Shown: positions 1-10,835 of the stretch, one piece after another
Position numbering within the stretch: position 1 is the first letter of the stretch
How the letters are laid out: the number at the start of each line of letters is the position of its first letter
DNA from: Phoronis ovalis
Taxonomy: Eukaryota > Phoronida > Phoronidae
Direction of reading: 5' to 3'
Assembly (NCBI GenBank): GCA_028565635.1
Contig: JAOXYB010093716.1
Span: 1-21,983 of the forward strand
DNA: 21,983 nucleotides
The notes under the pieces: model-generated
The model's input: only the letters and a program-made list of their open reading frames with translations
Database searches by the model: none
What the model was told of the DNA's origin: nothing
Program-made: the position numbers and the translations under genes

Positions 1-480
1 AAGATACCATCAGCCATACTTATTGAAGATTTAGTAGAAACCATCATCCTTATTTATCGAGTGATGGGATTCGCATCCAGCTTTCTTTGAAAGTGTCATA
101 AAGCTTGCGACCTGTTGGAATCACTCGGCAGTTATCAACCAGTTACAGACCAGGTGATCGATTTTAAGTTACAGTTTACCATCAGATATTTATACAAAGA
201 CAAGTTCAACTCAAGCTTTGCCAAGGCCACAGCAAGCAAAGTAGAAACCATATGGAAGAAATTCACTATGATTCCCACAGACTGAAGGTCGGTAGAGCTA
301 ATTATCAGGTTTTCATGGAAATCCTAATGATCTACAATCTCGACTTGGTCATGGATGGCAGCTCATTTATGGAAGCTGTCAGAAAATTGGTTACAAGAAA
401 GCTGGTCTACCAGAAAGGCTATGCAATATAATTAAGGAATCAAGAGCTTCAACCCCTGTATACAGAAGAGACAGACTCAG
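1..480 (+). pseudogene. possible decayed coding sequence, unidentified
   Basis: Not recognised. Frame 1 reads as plausible protein from base 1 to about 285, interrupted by TGA at 88-90 and TGA near 283. It includes the stretches IEDLVETIILIYRVMGF and DFKLQFTIRYLYKDKF. From about 250 the coding-like signal moves to frame 3, with stretches such as NYQVFMEILMIYNLDLVMDG, and ends at TAA near 429. A third frame is also open over 310-490. Mixed charged and hydrophobic residues with helix-like spacing suggest a broken gene or transposon coding remnant, possibly continuing left of the window. It could equally be chance reading frames; I know of no family match. Confidence 0.25.
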
Positions 481-1284
481 ATTTTTCAAGTGAACCGGAC
501 TCGACTTTGATAACTACTGACAGTACTCTGTACTTCCAATGTAGTGATGTGAAAGTATGATACTGAAGCCCAACCATATGTGTCTAACATTGGAGTAATT
601 TATAAGACTGTTTCGGAGATGTGTCCAGTACAAGACGTGCAATACTGTTGGCCATATTGATAATTGAAAGTGTATTTTTAAAGTATGGATGTCACTTGAA
701 ATCACTTGGTAACTGCTATAACTTCACATTACACTCTAGGAATATGTTTCAATCCTATTAAATGGATTTGCCATACACACATGCATATGGTTTAGTCACC
801 AAAAGAACATTTCTACGAAAATTGAAAGCTGAAATAATTACATTTTGATATTCTGGTGATCAATATAATGCACGACAGCCATTTTGAAATTACAATCCGA
901 TATCTACTTCTGGATGCTGTAGTTATGGTGACTTTGGTGGGCCAATCAGTGAGTTTACAGTGGCAAATATGTGGATTTTAGTGGCTAGAATAGTGCTACA
1001 AGAAATGGCTGCTGAAACCAAATACCTGAGTGGGTGATATGCATTAAATCAATAAATTCTTTAAAGATAAATTTGGCAAGTACTCTGATGTATATGAGGG
1101 AAAAGGAAAGACAATTGGACAATTGGTCAATTCAGTAGGCTATTGCCTAACTGGTCCAATTAACATACAGTGGTTTGCAAATACATATACCGTACAAGTA
1201 TGAAATTAAAGAGTATTATTGGCAAGTTAATAAATAATCAACCATGACAAACTAAAGAAACAAACCTGGTATGAATCTGAAGAT
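481..1284. other. non-coding stretch, no gene seen
   Basis: No supported coding region. The only structure seen is an imperfect inverted repeat around 1113-1157, where AATTGG and a TAGGC-type arm are mirrored by GCCTA and CCAATT. No AATAAA was found on the minus strand here to end the HEPN gene. Confidence 0.5.
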
Positions 1285-1388
1285 TCATCTCACATAATGG
1301 TGCAGTTGTTGATTCGGTCGCTTGTAGGTAACCATAAACCTACTAGCGCTGATCAACATTAGAGCAAGTCCACATACAGTGTTAACTG
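1285..1388 (-). CDS. candidate last exon of the DZIP3-like HEPN gene
   Basis: The large HEPN exon ends at 1500 with one base left over, followed by a perfect GTAAGT donor. A matching acceptor, AAATTTTAG, lies at 1397-1389 on the minus strand, and a branch-point-like CTTAACTAA sits about 25 nt before it. Joining 1500 to 1388 keeps the frame open for 34 more residues, to TGA at 1285-1287. The tail has a modest hydrophobic stretch (VCGLALMLISAS) followed by basic residues, which could be a weak membrane-associating segment. The intron would be 111 nt. Without splicing, the protein instead ends four residues past the donor (KSSN). The join rests only on splice signals and phase; no homology supports the tail. 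Confidence 0.4.
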
Positions 1389-1482
1389 CTAAAATTTATT
1401 TGACAATACTTAGTTAAGACAGTAAATAAACACAATGATTCAGAAAAAAATTAAATACATATTTTATCAGGATAATTCTATA

Positions 1483-2313
1483 TTAATTACTTGACTTACC
1501 TGGACTATAAGCGATATGTGTGCTCCTATCATCGAGTTTATCAATGATTTGCTGCTGTCCTCTAAGAATGTCCGTCGAAGCTAGATTAATGTTTTTGGCC
1601 GTATTCTCTTGACCAGTAATCATCTGAAGTTCCAGTTCATCAAGTATTTTTTCTTGTGTACTTTCAACACGATTTAGCTGACTGATAATATCTTGGTCAC
1701 TCTTTTGCCATAAGATTAACTGATATAGCACATCATTATGTTTTGCTTCCATTGCTGAGTCAATACTTTTAGATTTTAAATTATTCAACTCTTCTTGAAG
1801 TTGGCTACTTATGTTACTTCCCATACACTTTGTTATGCCGATTAAAGCTCCTTCAATTCTAGGCCAGAGATCATCAAATGTTACTTGATCCATTGTTGAA
1901 CTACTTGCATGGGCTAGTACTTTATTTCTGTAGAACTTTATTCGAGCAAGGTCAGCCTCAAAAGAAACATCTGTATCTGGAGGTAAAGCATCCCACCCTG
2001 TTGTTGGACGGTTGTAATTACAAATATTTCGAATTAAACAGAACAACAAAGTTATATCAAAATCTTTAGAATTAGGTTGTCCACTAGGTGGATAGAGCTT
2101 GTCCCATTGATCCGAATTCAGTACCTTTCTGCTGCCTTTACGTGGTTTGTACAAGTCCAAAAGAGTTTGTTTGCAATTACTTAAATCAAGAGCTAATTGT
2201 CGTGGAGGAAATTTACCATCAAAAACCATTCGTAACACATTCTTACCAGCTTCTCCCAGCAACTGGGTAATTTTACAGAAATTTGGATCTATTTGCTTAC
2301 AGAATGCCATCAT
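1483..2313 (-). CDS. DZIP3-like HEPN domain protein
   Basis: Continuous frame of 276 residues. Residues 1-160 match the DZIP3-like HEPN domain found in large numbers in bivalves and cnidarians: NSDQWDKLYP (66-75), DFDITLLFCLIRNICN (84-99), GWDALPP (106-112) and the HEPN Rx5H motif RNKVLAH (129-135). Related HEPN domains act as RNA-binding or RNA-cleaving modules; in these animal proteins the role is largely unproven and often placed in innate immunity. Residues ~170-262 are rich in Q, E, L and K with heptad-like spacing, suggesting a coiled coil. No RING finger is visible, so the name DZIP3 reflects only the HEPN part. The second ATG (2310) has A at -3 and G at +4 and is the likelier start. 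A pyrimidine-rich tract ending in AG at 2323-2322 suggests a 5'-UTR intron, with the exon starting at 2321. The frame crosses a perfect CAG/GTAAGT donor at 1500, so the last residues (KSSN) are probably intronic. Confidence 0.85.
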   Translation of the reverse strand: MMAFCKQIDPNFCKITQLLGEAGKNVLRMVFDGKFPPRQLALDLSNCKQTLLDLYKPRKGSRKVLNSDQWDKLYPPSGQPNSKDFDITLLFCLIRNICNYNRPTTGWDALPPDTDVSFEADLARIKFYRNKVLAHASSSTMDQVTFDDLWPRIEGALIGITKCMGSNISSQLQEELNNLKSKSIDSAMEAKHNDVLYQLILWQKSDQDIISQLNRVESTQEKILDELELQMITGQENTAKNINLASTDILRGQQQIIDKLDDRSTHIAYSPGKSSN

Positions 2314-2321
2314 GTAGATAT

Positions 2322-5204
2322 CTATAAATAGAAGAACAATATATAATATTAACTTTTAATAATATATATTTAAAAGTTAACGTTTCATAATTTTGAAAGT
2401 AAATTTAATTAAATATAATTTTAAGACTTCAGTTCTTCAAAATTGCATAAGTCCTGTTATATATAATCTTTCTACACGAGCTACAAAGGCATCGACACAA
2501 AAGTGCGTAAAATAAAGCAATTATAAGAGTGATATATATTATATAAATCTTAAACATATAGGCCGAGGCATGTCGGCCAATGAACACACTACCTACACTA
2601 GGCTCAGAGATAATGATATGTGAAATATTTGTAGTTTTACACAAAAATAAGTCTTCGGAACGTCAGAGAGAAAGAAAGATGTGTTGCCATAAAGCAAATT
2701 GAAAATTAATTATGTACTTGTACCAAGTAGGCCAGTTAGTAGCATTAGATGTGGTACTGTTAGCGACTGAGCATACTTATTATAGCAAGACAGTAGAAGT
2801 TCCTGTTCCTACTACCTTTTTCTGCTCCTAGCAAAAGGTGGAATATTAAAACTATGTGAGACCTTTGGCTTTACATTTATTTAATAGCAAACTGAAAATG
2901 AATTAACACCGTGAAATACCTATTCCTGGTTAATGGTAACTATTCAGACTGTGACTTCTTGATAAATAAATATTGAAATATTTTCTCTGATCTGAAATTA
3001 AATTCCAAGTAATATAAAGTATGAAACTTAGGGTTTTTGCACAGCGGTGTTGAGAAAAAATAGTTCCTTTCTCATGCGGGAATTATCAAACTTTGACGAA
3101 TAAAATAGTGCTTGTAAGGCAAACATATTTTGTTTACATTATTAGAACTGATTTACTTAGATAAATCTGTATACAGTTAAACTAATACAAATATGCTAAA
3201 ATGCTTATAAACCTATTAATTTCTAAAAGTGGTATTTTCTTTGGCCAAATATACATAACAACCTACACGGCACTTCAGATACCGCGCATTTTCATTTTTG
3301 TGGGTTAACTTGAACAAAATATATAATCTGCTACTGATAAACTGAGCTCATTAAAAATTCAGAAACGGGATATAGTGGTTGTTATGGAATGTTGACTTCA
3401 CCCTGGTGCGCAATAGTGCGTCGACTTCATCAATCAAAAAAAGACACTGTTCGACTGGATAATAGGAAGGTTTATTTTTACTGATTCCATGATTTCCGTG
3501 AAACTAATTGGTGTCTCATAATTACAGCAACTTTATAATCTTTACAATCTGTCCATACATTCAAAACCAACAAAGTACATCTGCACGTGGTAAAGAACGA
3601 CGCTCAAGTGACACACCTCACATACATGTAATGGCTTGTGTACTGTCAACCCTGTCTATTAGAATATCAATACACTGTACTATGTTAATTAGTATATGCT
3701 GGTACAGAGGTATAATAAACTCACAAAAGATATCAATGCAGCTCAAGACCAAATATAGTACAGATAACAATATATAGATGGAGCCACTGTCATTACACGG
3801 CATATACTTTTTTCCTTGGATATATTCAATTATTAGCATCAGCTGCAATGGTCAACTTGTGTTGTCTTCCAAAAAATGGAATGTGTATGCATACCCTGTT
3901 GCTTATGGTAACTTATAATCATACCCTGTGATAAATAAAGGTTTATTCAATAGGTATTATATCATGCATTTTTAATGAGATTTAATTGATAGCAAGTAAT
4001 TACATTTTCTAATACATTTAATTTTTTAGTTAACCCACCTTAGTGTGTCTGCATGCTTTAAAACGATCTTAAGTCAAAGAAATGCGACGCGTGTAAATTT
4101 CTTTCATTCTGTATACATTGATTTGTTCAGCGGTTGCTTGTTCTTGTGTAAATAAGTCAATCTTGGTATAGTTATTTTTAATAACCCCATGACATGACAC
4201 TATTCATCCTTTGAACATATCAATTCAGTAAGCTGTAATGCTATGTTTGATAAGCGCTAAAATAACCTTAGCATGAAATCAGTTAAAACCATATTGTGTA
4301 AAATGTCGCCCATTTGACTAGCATAACACAGAATTTCCTTTACTGAAAACATCAGATAATGGCTGCTTTTCATTCAATGGACGCTGAAGAACCATACCCC
4401 CTTTTCAACAGGATTTGAAAATGCCCGATAAGTTGCAAATCTGCAAGTAACTGCGATAGTTTTACTAAAATAAATTTGCGTTAAAAATTCTATTTGCAGT
4501 AACCATGGACAGAGGGGAGCCCACTTGAAATTTTGGAGTTATAGCTAAGGGTGATTGAATAAGTAACTGACAATAGTTGCTACTCGTTTGGACCTGGTCT
4601 GTCCAGTCGTTTTTATGACCCAGTTCACGTATGCACTACGTATGTATAATTAATGTGGACTAACTAAATCTCTATATTGCCACTCTAGATGTTTGTAAAA
4701 AAAGCACTTTATGCAAAAATATACCTCGAAAGTGTAACGACCCAAGCAAGCTTAACACTATGTTTTATTAATAAAAAATGCACTCTTGGAAGCATGGGTA
4801 TGTCTAGTACAATGATCATAGCTATAACCTAGAGGCGGTGGTTTTGGAATTATTCAGTTGGTTATTTTAAAGCCGTATAAGAATTTTGCATAAACAACGC
4901 TTAAATTAAACGTAACACAAATTTGTAAACATAAATAGTTTCGTATCTACATTTGCACATCCTAAACACAATTATATCATATCCTTAATTTATATTAACC
5001 CCAGTTTCACGAGTTTTAATTTCATTAACAGTTTATTTCACTGTATAGACAGACAAGTAAACAATGTACGTAAAATGTAACTGTCGTGCCCTCCAAAGGA
5101 CATAGACGTACCTTAAACAAAATCAATATAATGGATCCCGGGGGTAATCTCACTAAAAGTGACTGTATGTATGTTCCCGCCCCCACGGGTCCCCTCTTTT
5201 AACT
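2322..5204. other. long non-coding stretch, no gene seen
   Basis: Very AT-rich, with stop codons frequent in all frames. The short open frames here (for example near 2429-2644 and 3508-3848) show no family resemblance, no sensible splice signals and low-complexity composition, so I treat them as chance. The stretch just right of 2321 would contain the promoter or 5'-UTR intron of the HEPN gene, but no core promoter can be assigned. Confidence 0.5.
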
Positions 5205-5300
5205 ATTTTTTTTACTGTGGGATACATATTTTATGTTTATGTAACAATTTTTACCATGGGATGGTTTTTGCAAATGTCTTTTTTTACCAAGGGGTTTATA
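5205..5300 (+). repeat. diverged ~33-nt tandem repeat, cluster 1
   Basis: Three units resembling TTTTTACCATGGGGTATATT: TTTACTGTGGGATA at 5211, TTTTTACCATGGGATGG at 5248 and TTTTTACCAAGGGG at 5281. The ACC of the last two units is 33 nt apart; the first is 39 nt away. The same unit recurs at 5518-5580 and 6725-6825. Because 33 is a multiple of three, the translation repeats as well (FYHG..F, FYQG..), which explains the open frame 5159-5374. I do not read that frame as a gene. Confidence 0.6.
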
Positions 5301-5517
5301 TTTTACAACCATATATAGATAATCTTGTTGGAATTGTGTTTATTTTTATAAGAATAAACATTTATAAAGACTAACACTATTACACATGCATACTAGAAAA
5401 GTACTTTTTCATGATCAATGGAACTATTTAAGACATTTTCAGAGATACTATATAGCAGTTCATTTAAAGTGGCATATAAATAGCAGTGTTTTCTAAAGAG
5501 AATATATTTCTAGCATA

Positions 5518-5580
5518 CGTTTTACCATGTGGTGTACTTTTTTGTTGTTTTTTTACCATGAGATATGGTATTCCCAAAAA
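5518..5580 (+). repeat. diverged ~33-nt tandem repeat, cluster 2
   Basis: Two units, TTTTACCATGTGGTGTAC at about 5520 and TTTTTTTACCATGAGATATG at about 5548, with their ACC triplets 31 nt apart. Same unit and orientation as 5205-5300. Confidence 0.55.
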
Positions 5581-6196
5581 AATACCGGCATCTCCGTTTA
5601 AAATTGTGTTAAACTTCACCTCTACATTAAACATTTATTTCGTTTTGTGTTTTTTAAAGTTTTCTTCTGGAGCTGTAATAGTGCAGTAATATTTTTCTTT
5701 TTTTTATCCTCACTTTAAATGCGAAACAGAAATAAGCGTTATGTTATTAAACCCTACATTGTTGCTGGCAGACAAATGTCAAACCCCAGTCCTACTCATG
5801 AAATTTATACTCTATGATTTCTCTTCAAATGCTTGAAATTGTTCATTATGTTATTTGGGTTGCTGCTATAAGGGAGCAAGCCTATTGATTTTGTAAGTTT
5901 TTTTTTCTTTTTCCAATTTTCAGCAAGCTATAGCTCGAAGACAGTTACAGTTAGGGACATGTTACTTCGTCAACAGGTCATATTTAATTGTTACCTCTAC
6001 ATAATATGGCTGAATCTATTACGTTCTGTTGAGAGTTTAGATTATTTTTCCATACAAGCATGCATAATTTTACAAAGATTTTATATAATTATTATTCTTA
6101 ACAATTTGTTTTGGGTGATAACGATTAAAGATGTCATATAGCTATAACTTATCTAAAAGTATGTACAACGACATCATTTACATTGGTAGTATACAT
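5581..6196. other. non-coding stretch with one exon-like site
   Basis: No gene is supported. A long pyrimidine tract ending in CAG at 5921-5923 is a strong-looking 3' splice site. It is followed by a short open stretch (QAIARRQLQLGTCYFVNR) and a weak CAG/GTCATA donor near 5975. Nothing nearby on this strand pairs with it, so it stays an orphan. Confidence 0.3.
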
Positions 6197-6495
6197 TTAT
6201 GACTCATGTCACGTTATCACAAGGCCACATTAAACTCCTCCGGAGTATCTACAAAAACATATGGTAAACAAATGCTTTCCTTACCTGTGTGTTATATATC
6301 AAGATTCTGATATTGCGCTTCCGTAGGTGAAACATCAGATTTACATTATGAGTGTAAAAATCCCGGATGATCCTTTCGAAGAGAGAACATATATAACGTT
6401 TATATGATGTATAGTGGACGCTCTTATCAGCGTGACTCACATGGTCATGTGCAATTTCACATTAATTTAGCTATCCTGCTATAGATGGCGTTGCT
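6197..6495 (+). repeat. dispersed repeat, copy A
   Basis: Matches 9875-10219 in the same orientation and in several collinear blocks: TTATGACTCATGTCACGTTA at the left edge, ACCTGTGTGTTATATATCAA in the middle, then CTTATCAGCGTGAC, TGGTCATGTGCAATTT and GATGGCGTTGC at the right edge. The blocks keep their order with small indels. No open frame is shared, and no terminal inverted repeats or target duplications were seen, so a non-autonomous element (SINE-like or a deletion derivative) is likely. The copies are substantially diverged, suggesting old insertions. Confidence 0.7.
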
Positions 6496-6724
6496 TTTTT
6501 GCAAATTTTATGAATTGCAAATAGGTAGGTCATTCAATGTAGATCGAATTATTGAGGCATAGAATCCTGAAAAACAAACGGATATCAAGAAAGATTAAAT
6601 TATTATTATATGGTTATTTCCTTAAATTTTCTTTTAATTTTAACTTACTTTGTAGTTCTGAAGAACACACATTGCATACTAATTCATGCTAATACTGTTA
6701 AATATAAGGTGCACATTTCGAGAT

Positions 6725-6825
6725 TTGTTTAACATGCACTATGGTTTTCGCAAACAAGTTTTACCATGGGGTATATTTTTAGAAAACAAATGTTTACTAG
6801 GGGTTATGGTTTTTTGCCTGGGGCC
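6725..6825 (+). repeat. diverged ~33-nt tandem repeat, cluster 3
   Basis: Units start near AACATGCACTATGG (6731), TTTTACCATGGGGTATAT (6760), TGTTTACTAGGGGTTATGG (6791) and TTTTTTGCCTGGGG (6810). The first three are spaced 32 and 33 nt. The spacer GGTTTTCGCAAA matches GGTTTTTGCAAA of the cluster at 5205-5300, showing that whole units, not just the ACCATGG core, are related. Confidence 0.6.
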
Positions 6826-9800
6826 TCACAACCTCACACCACGGGAAGCACGTACGTCAAAGTTGAAAAAATAGATTAGATTAGTTTCAGCGGTAGTTTT
6901 AGATAAATATCTGTAAAATCGACTGAAATAGTTTAACAACATATTATATGACCTTCTTATTGATACGCTTTAGATTTATGAAAACGCAACACAAGCTTTA
7001 AGATGTGTGAATCAGATTAATTTTAATGAATAATTATACAACATATATATATACAAGATAACTTGAACCTTGAATATCAGTTGAGACAGTTTAACTCCGA
7101 AGTCAGTAAACACGTGTCCATGAGATAAAGGTTTAACTATGGCTTGTTACAATTGTTATATAATGATGAACGGAAATAGACCCTAGACATAATTCTCTGT
7201 GATCCAGGTTAAGTAAGCGCATCGGTATTGTTCACAGGATGCTGAGTTCTGTCAGAGTGGGCAGATGACCTTAAGATAGCTATACGTTTTAGTACACCTG
7301 TCTGTTGTCTCTGGGTGTTATCTATTCATTTGTAAACATGCATGAACTATGGTTGATCAGATGTCAGTATAGCATTATCAGTAGAATAAATTAGTCCTTT
7401 TTACTTCTTAAACTAAAGTTCGAGCACACCTATCAATAATTTTATTTTCAGTCATATATTGCAGACTAACATTTACGTTTCATATCACGAGTTACAAAAC
7501 CGTCCAAGCACTATCAAGCTAAATTGTATTTTTTCTCCAAAGGATAATTTTAAAAGTCGCAATGATAGTATGCATTTATAGTATACTATTATAATACAAT
7601 GGAAAATAAAGAAACCTTCTTTTTTTTCATTTTGCAGAGTATTCAAAATAGCAATTTCTGGAATTGTGTATAACGCATGCTTACGAAAGTAGATTCCTAA
7701 TATAATTTTATTATTTTTAATTAGGCAGACTACGTAAATTAGTGTCATAAAGATTACTTTAAGAAACTTAAATCTCTACACTCAGCTATATTTGTATATG
7801 ATAACATAATTTCAATCAGGTGTTCGCCTTCAAAATAAATTACGGAATTTAATCTAAATTAGTGCAATACTTTCTTCATAACGCTTAAAAAAGATAACTA
7901 CATAATATTGCAACATAAAAGAACGTCCTGTCGGCAGGAACGTACGTCTTCCGATTTATAGTAAGTTTAATTATTTCGATAATTGTTTATCCTAAAAACA
8001 ACAAGAGTTAGGAACAAAGTACAAGTGTCAAGATTTATATTGTAACACATATTTTGCAAGATGCTTTTATATTGAAATGTGCAAAACATTCATGACATTG
8101 ATCTGATGACTAATTTTGGGGAATCTTTGCGTATAATACTCGCGCACTATGGAGAAACCGTTTTGGTTATAGATGGGAACTAGGAAATACTAAGATACTT
8201 GCAAATTATGCAATAGCTTACGATGCCAAAAGTAGGTACAACTGACGAATAAGACATGTTTTCGAAAGAACGCTTTTGTGTACATTATACACATGGTCAT
8301 GATATTCACATCTGCATAGTTTACCTTGTTCGTTATTACAGAATAATACAATTTGATCGACATAATGTTACGTTTCCCTCATGTAACTAGCTGTAACATA
8401 GCGGCATTTTCCGCATTGATGACATAATTCAACTCATGGGGTATTAATAATATAAATTAAAGCAAATCATCACTGCTGTATATAAAGTTTGCCTTAATTT
8501 ATGTTCTAATAGTATAGTAATTCAATATTTTCTACCATGCAAAGTTGAAGAAAAGCAAATGATGCCAAGTTGCAAGAACATTTTATAAAACACAGTGAAG
8601 CAAAACATAAATTAACAGAATCAGTTACTAGTATCTGTACTAGTAACAGTATATATGCAGCCGACAACTCTACGAAACCTTGCAGCAGCAGCAAACATAT
8701 CTTTGTAACCTAATAATTAACGGAAATGCAGTATGCTTTTAGTGTAACATATTAATAAAAATGTTAAGTTATGTTTTAAATTCTCTTTTTCAGTTTATTA
8801 CAAAGGTATCACTATCGAAAGATTTACATTTTAAAAGTAGATAAAATGTCTATTCTAGTATTTATATCAAGCTGTAACTATTTATAGTCCGCTAACAGTG
8901 GCTTCTCGCACATGCTTGCAATTGTTGAAACTTTCTCGCACATTATTTGCGGGGATGTGCAATACACAATAGCTGTTCGCACTTAAATGTTTACTGTGTA
9001 CATTTCTTTATCAACTAACACATACACTGATTTTTGTCAATGCACTGACTATGCATTTTCTTATATGTTAATATTTTCTTATGTGTTGATATTTATTGTT
9101 GAGTCATGTTATCATCGCAAACTAACCAGCAGTACCTTGGTTACAGCCTGCTGATAAGATTAACTGAGCATAACATATTTATGTACTGGTAATTTTGCAT
9201 TACAGTTATCAGATATAAAACAGTGGCATGTTATGTACAGTTTCTTGATACCTGCTATATGACACGACATTTGTGGACTTTTCTAAAGGCGCATAAAACT
9301 GAGAGCAAGCCTTTCTAACTGATGGCATTTCATCTACAGAAATTTACTTAATTCAAACGTGGCAATGTATAATCGATATTTTTTTAGAACTTGCATATTT
9401 TATAGGGTTTGTCCTAACTAACTCAATTTCAATAATGTTTACCTTGCGATAAATTGATTTAGTGGGTTTATTTATAAATACAGTAAAACAGCCATGCAGT
9501 ATTTTTATAATTTTAGTATCCATTGTGAAACAACAATTTTATAATCTTTACTTTGGAGTCCGGATTAAATATTCATATTGGCTTGCTGCTAATAACTTGA
9601 TGCAATTGTTGAATATGGTAACAAAATGTGTTTATATCCATTGCTTTCCATAAGGCTGGATTACTTACCATACAGGCATTTGAATATGACGTTTTTATAA
9701 TGATATGCTTAACCTCTATATACTGGCTCGTTCACAACACATTTGTATAGTTTTACAATTCATTTTTGCAAAATTGTTTGAGAGATATCGATTTAAAATG

Positions 9801-9874
9801 TTATGCAACAAAAGTTTTGCTAGCGTAATTTTAAAACACCATAACATAATACAACTTACCTGTGTGGAAAACAG
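6826..9874. other. long non-coding stretch, no gene seen
   Basis: AT-rich with no supported exon. Small structures only: a short GC-rich hairpin at 7923-7943 (ACGTCCTG mirrored by CAGG and ACGT), a perfect 9-bp inverted repeat at 8624-8647, and a two-copy ~20-nt direct repeat at 9056-9096 (TTCTTATRTGTTRATATTT). The open frames at 7485-7748, 9462-9653 and 9705 onward look like chance. Confidence 0.5.
8624..8647. repeat. perfect 9-bp inverted repeat
   Basis: GTTACTAGT (8624-8632), six-base loop ATCTGT, then ACTAGTAAC (8639-8647). No function is evident; a chance palindrome of this length in about 22 kb is possible. Confidence 0.6.
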
Positions 9875-10219
9875 TTATGACTCATGTCATGTTATCACTG
9901 CAATTCAAGGTCACTTTGAACTTAGATTCTACAATAACAAGTGTCCTGTTTCTTTTACCTGTGTGTTGTACATCAAGCTTCTGATATCACACCTGTCCTT
10001 AAACTACAGGTATTACCTTTCTTGTTTGCGAAACAACTTTTACTGCAGGTTTAGCTAGCATGTGTAATAGAAATAATCGATGGGATGATAGAAAGAAGAC
10101 TAGGCATATCAGCAAAAATGGCGACAACATACGTGATGTTCTTGCAGTATCTTATCAGCATGACGTATCTGGCCATGCGCAATTTGTAAATAGTTTGTCT
10201 ACCGGTAGACAGCGCTGCT
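9875..10219 (+). repeat. dispersed repeat, copy B
   Basis: Partner of 6197-6495, in the same orientation. Shared blocks are TTATGACTCATGTCATGTTA (9875), ACCTGTGTGTTGTACATCAA (about 9958), CTTATCAGCATGAC (about 10151), TGGCCATGCGCAATTT (about 10170) and TAGACAGCGCTGCT (10206). It is about 45 nt longer than copy A, mainly in the middle. The open frame 9705-10058 runs into it and is not a gene. Confidence 0.7.
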
Positions 10220-10687
10220 TAACTGAAAAATGTATATGACAAGTGATTCCTTTGTAGTATACGGTTCTTTCCATTGCCTTGCTATATTTATTATTCTTTT
10301 TCCATTTCAATTGTCATTCAATGATAACTATACACTGTGTAATTCAATTGTAATTCAATGCTTATTATCATTAATATTTTTTATATAAAACACGCTTTTG
10401 TGAATATGCCTTTTTATACACAGTACATTGGAATGTGTTTTGTTTTTGAAAGTATAGTACAGAGTTATGGTTTCGTTTGCAACATTTGTACAATGTACAC
10501 GTGTATAGTGATTTGCTTATCAAACCATTCATTCCATGTTTACATCATATCCTTTGTGACGGTTTATCCAACACTGGTAATTTCTTGCTGATTGTGTGAA
10601 TACTGAACCCGGATGCTCAAATATACATGAAAATTACTTTGCAACTCAATGTCATCATTTTGAACATTTTGAAATTTTAGACATTCC
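10220..10687. other. non-coding stretch, no gene seen
   Basis: AT-rich, with simple ATTCAAT repetition near 10311-10360. The open frame 10358-10591 is rich in Ile, Phe and Cys, with no motif or splice context, and is treated as chance. Confidence 0.45.
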
Positions 10688-10719
10688 AATGACCTTTTGA
10701 CCTTAAGATCAATAAAGGC
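10688..10719 (+). repeat. possible bivalve-type interspersed repeat fragment
   Basis: The repeated TGACCTTTTGACCTTAAG followed by ATCAATAAAGG resembles a TGACCTTTGACC...ATCAATAGGGG segment that I recall as part of a widespread repeat in marine invertebrate genomes. Only this short stretch is recognisable and the boundaries are unknown. Confidence 0.3.
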
Positions 10720-10790
10720 CTACACTGATACGATTGCCTCACTTGAAGTTCCGTGTCCCTAGCTGTAACTGTCTTATGGATTGCTGAAGA

Positions 10791-10835
10791 ATGGAAGACA
10801 AAGAAAAAGAAGAAGATGTAAAACGCGCAAAACCA
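10791..10835 (+). other. possible upstream exon of the pirin-like gene
   Basis: ATG at 10791 opens MEDKEKEEDVKRAKP, a lysine- and glutamate-rich leader, ending exactly before GTAAGC (10836). Joined to the obvious CAG acceptor before 11558 it would be out of frame with the pirin reading frame. Joined to the weaker AAG acceptor at 11549 it gives an open leader ending VFS just before the Met at 11559. It may instead be a 5'-UTR exon with a short upstream frame, or not an exon at all. Confidence 0.3.

Noticed and set aside
1878-2270. Two short plus-strand open frames
   Set aside because: Antisense shadows of the HEPN exon.
1483-2313. Full DZIP3 E3 ubiquitin ligase
   Set aside because: Only the HEPN part is present; no RING-type Cys/His pattern is seen in the exon or nearby.
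5159-5374. 71-residue Phe/Tyr/Gly-rich open frame
   Set aside because: Created by the 33-nt repeat, whose length is a multiple of three.
9705-10058. 117-residue open frame, the longest in the central region
   Set aside because: Runs from unique AT-rich sequence into a dispersed repeat, with no family resemblance and no splice context.
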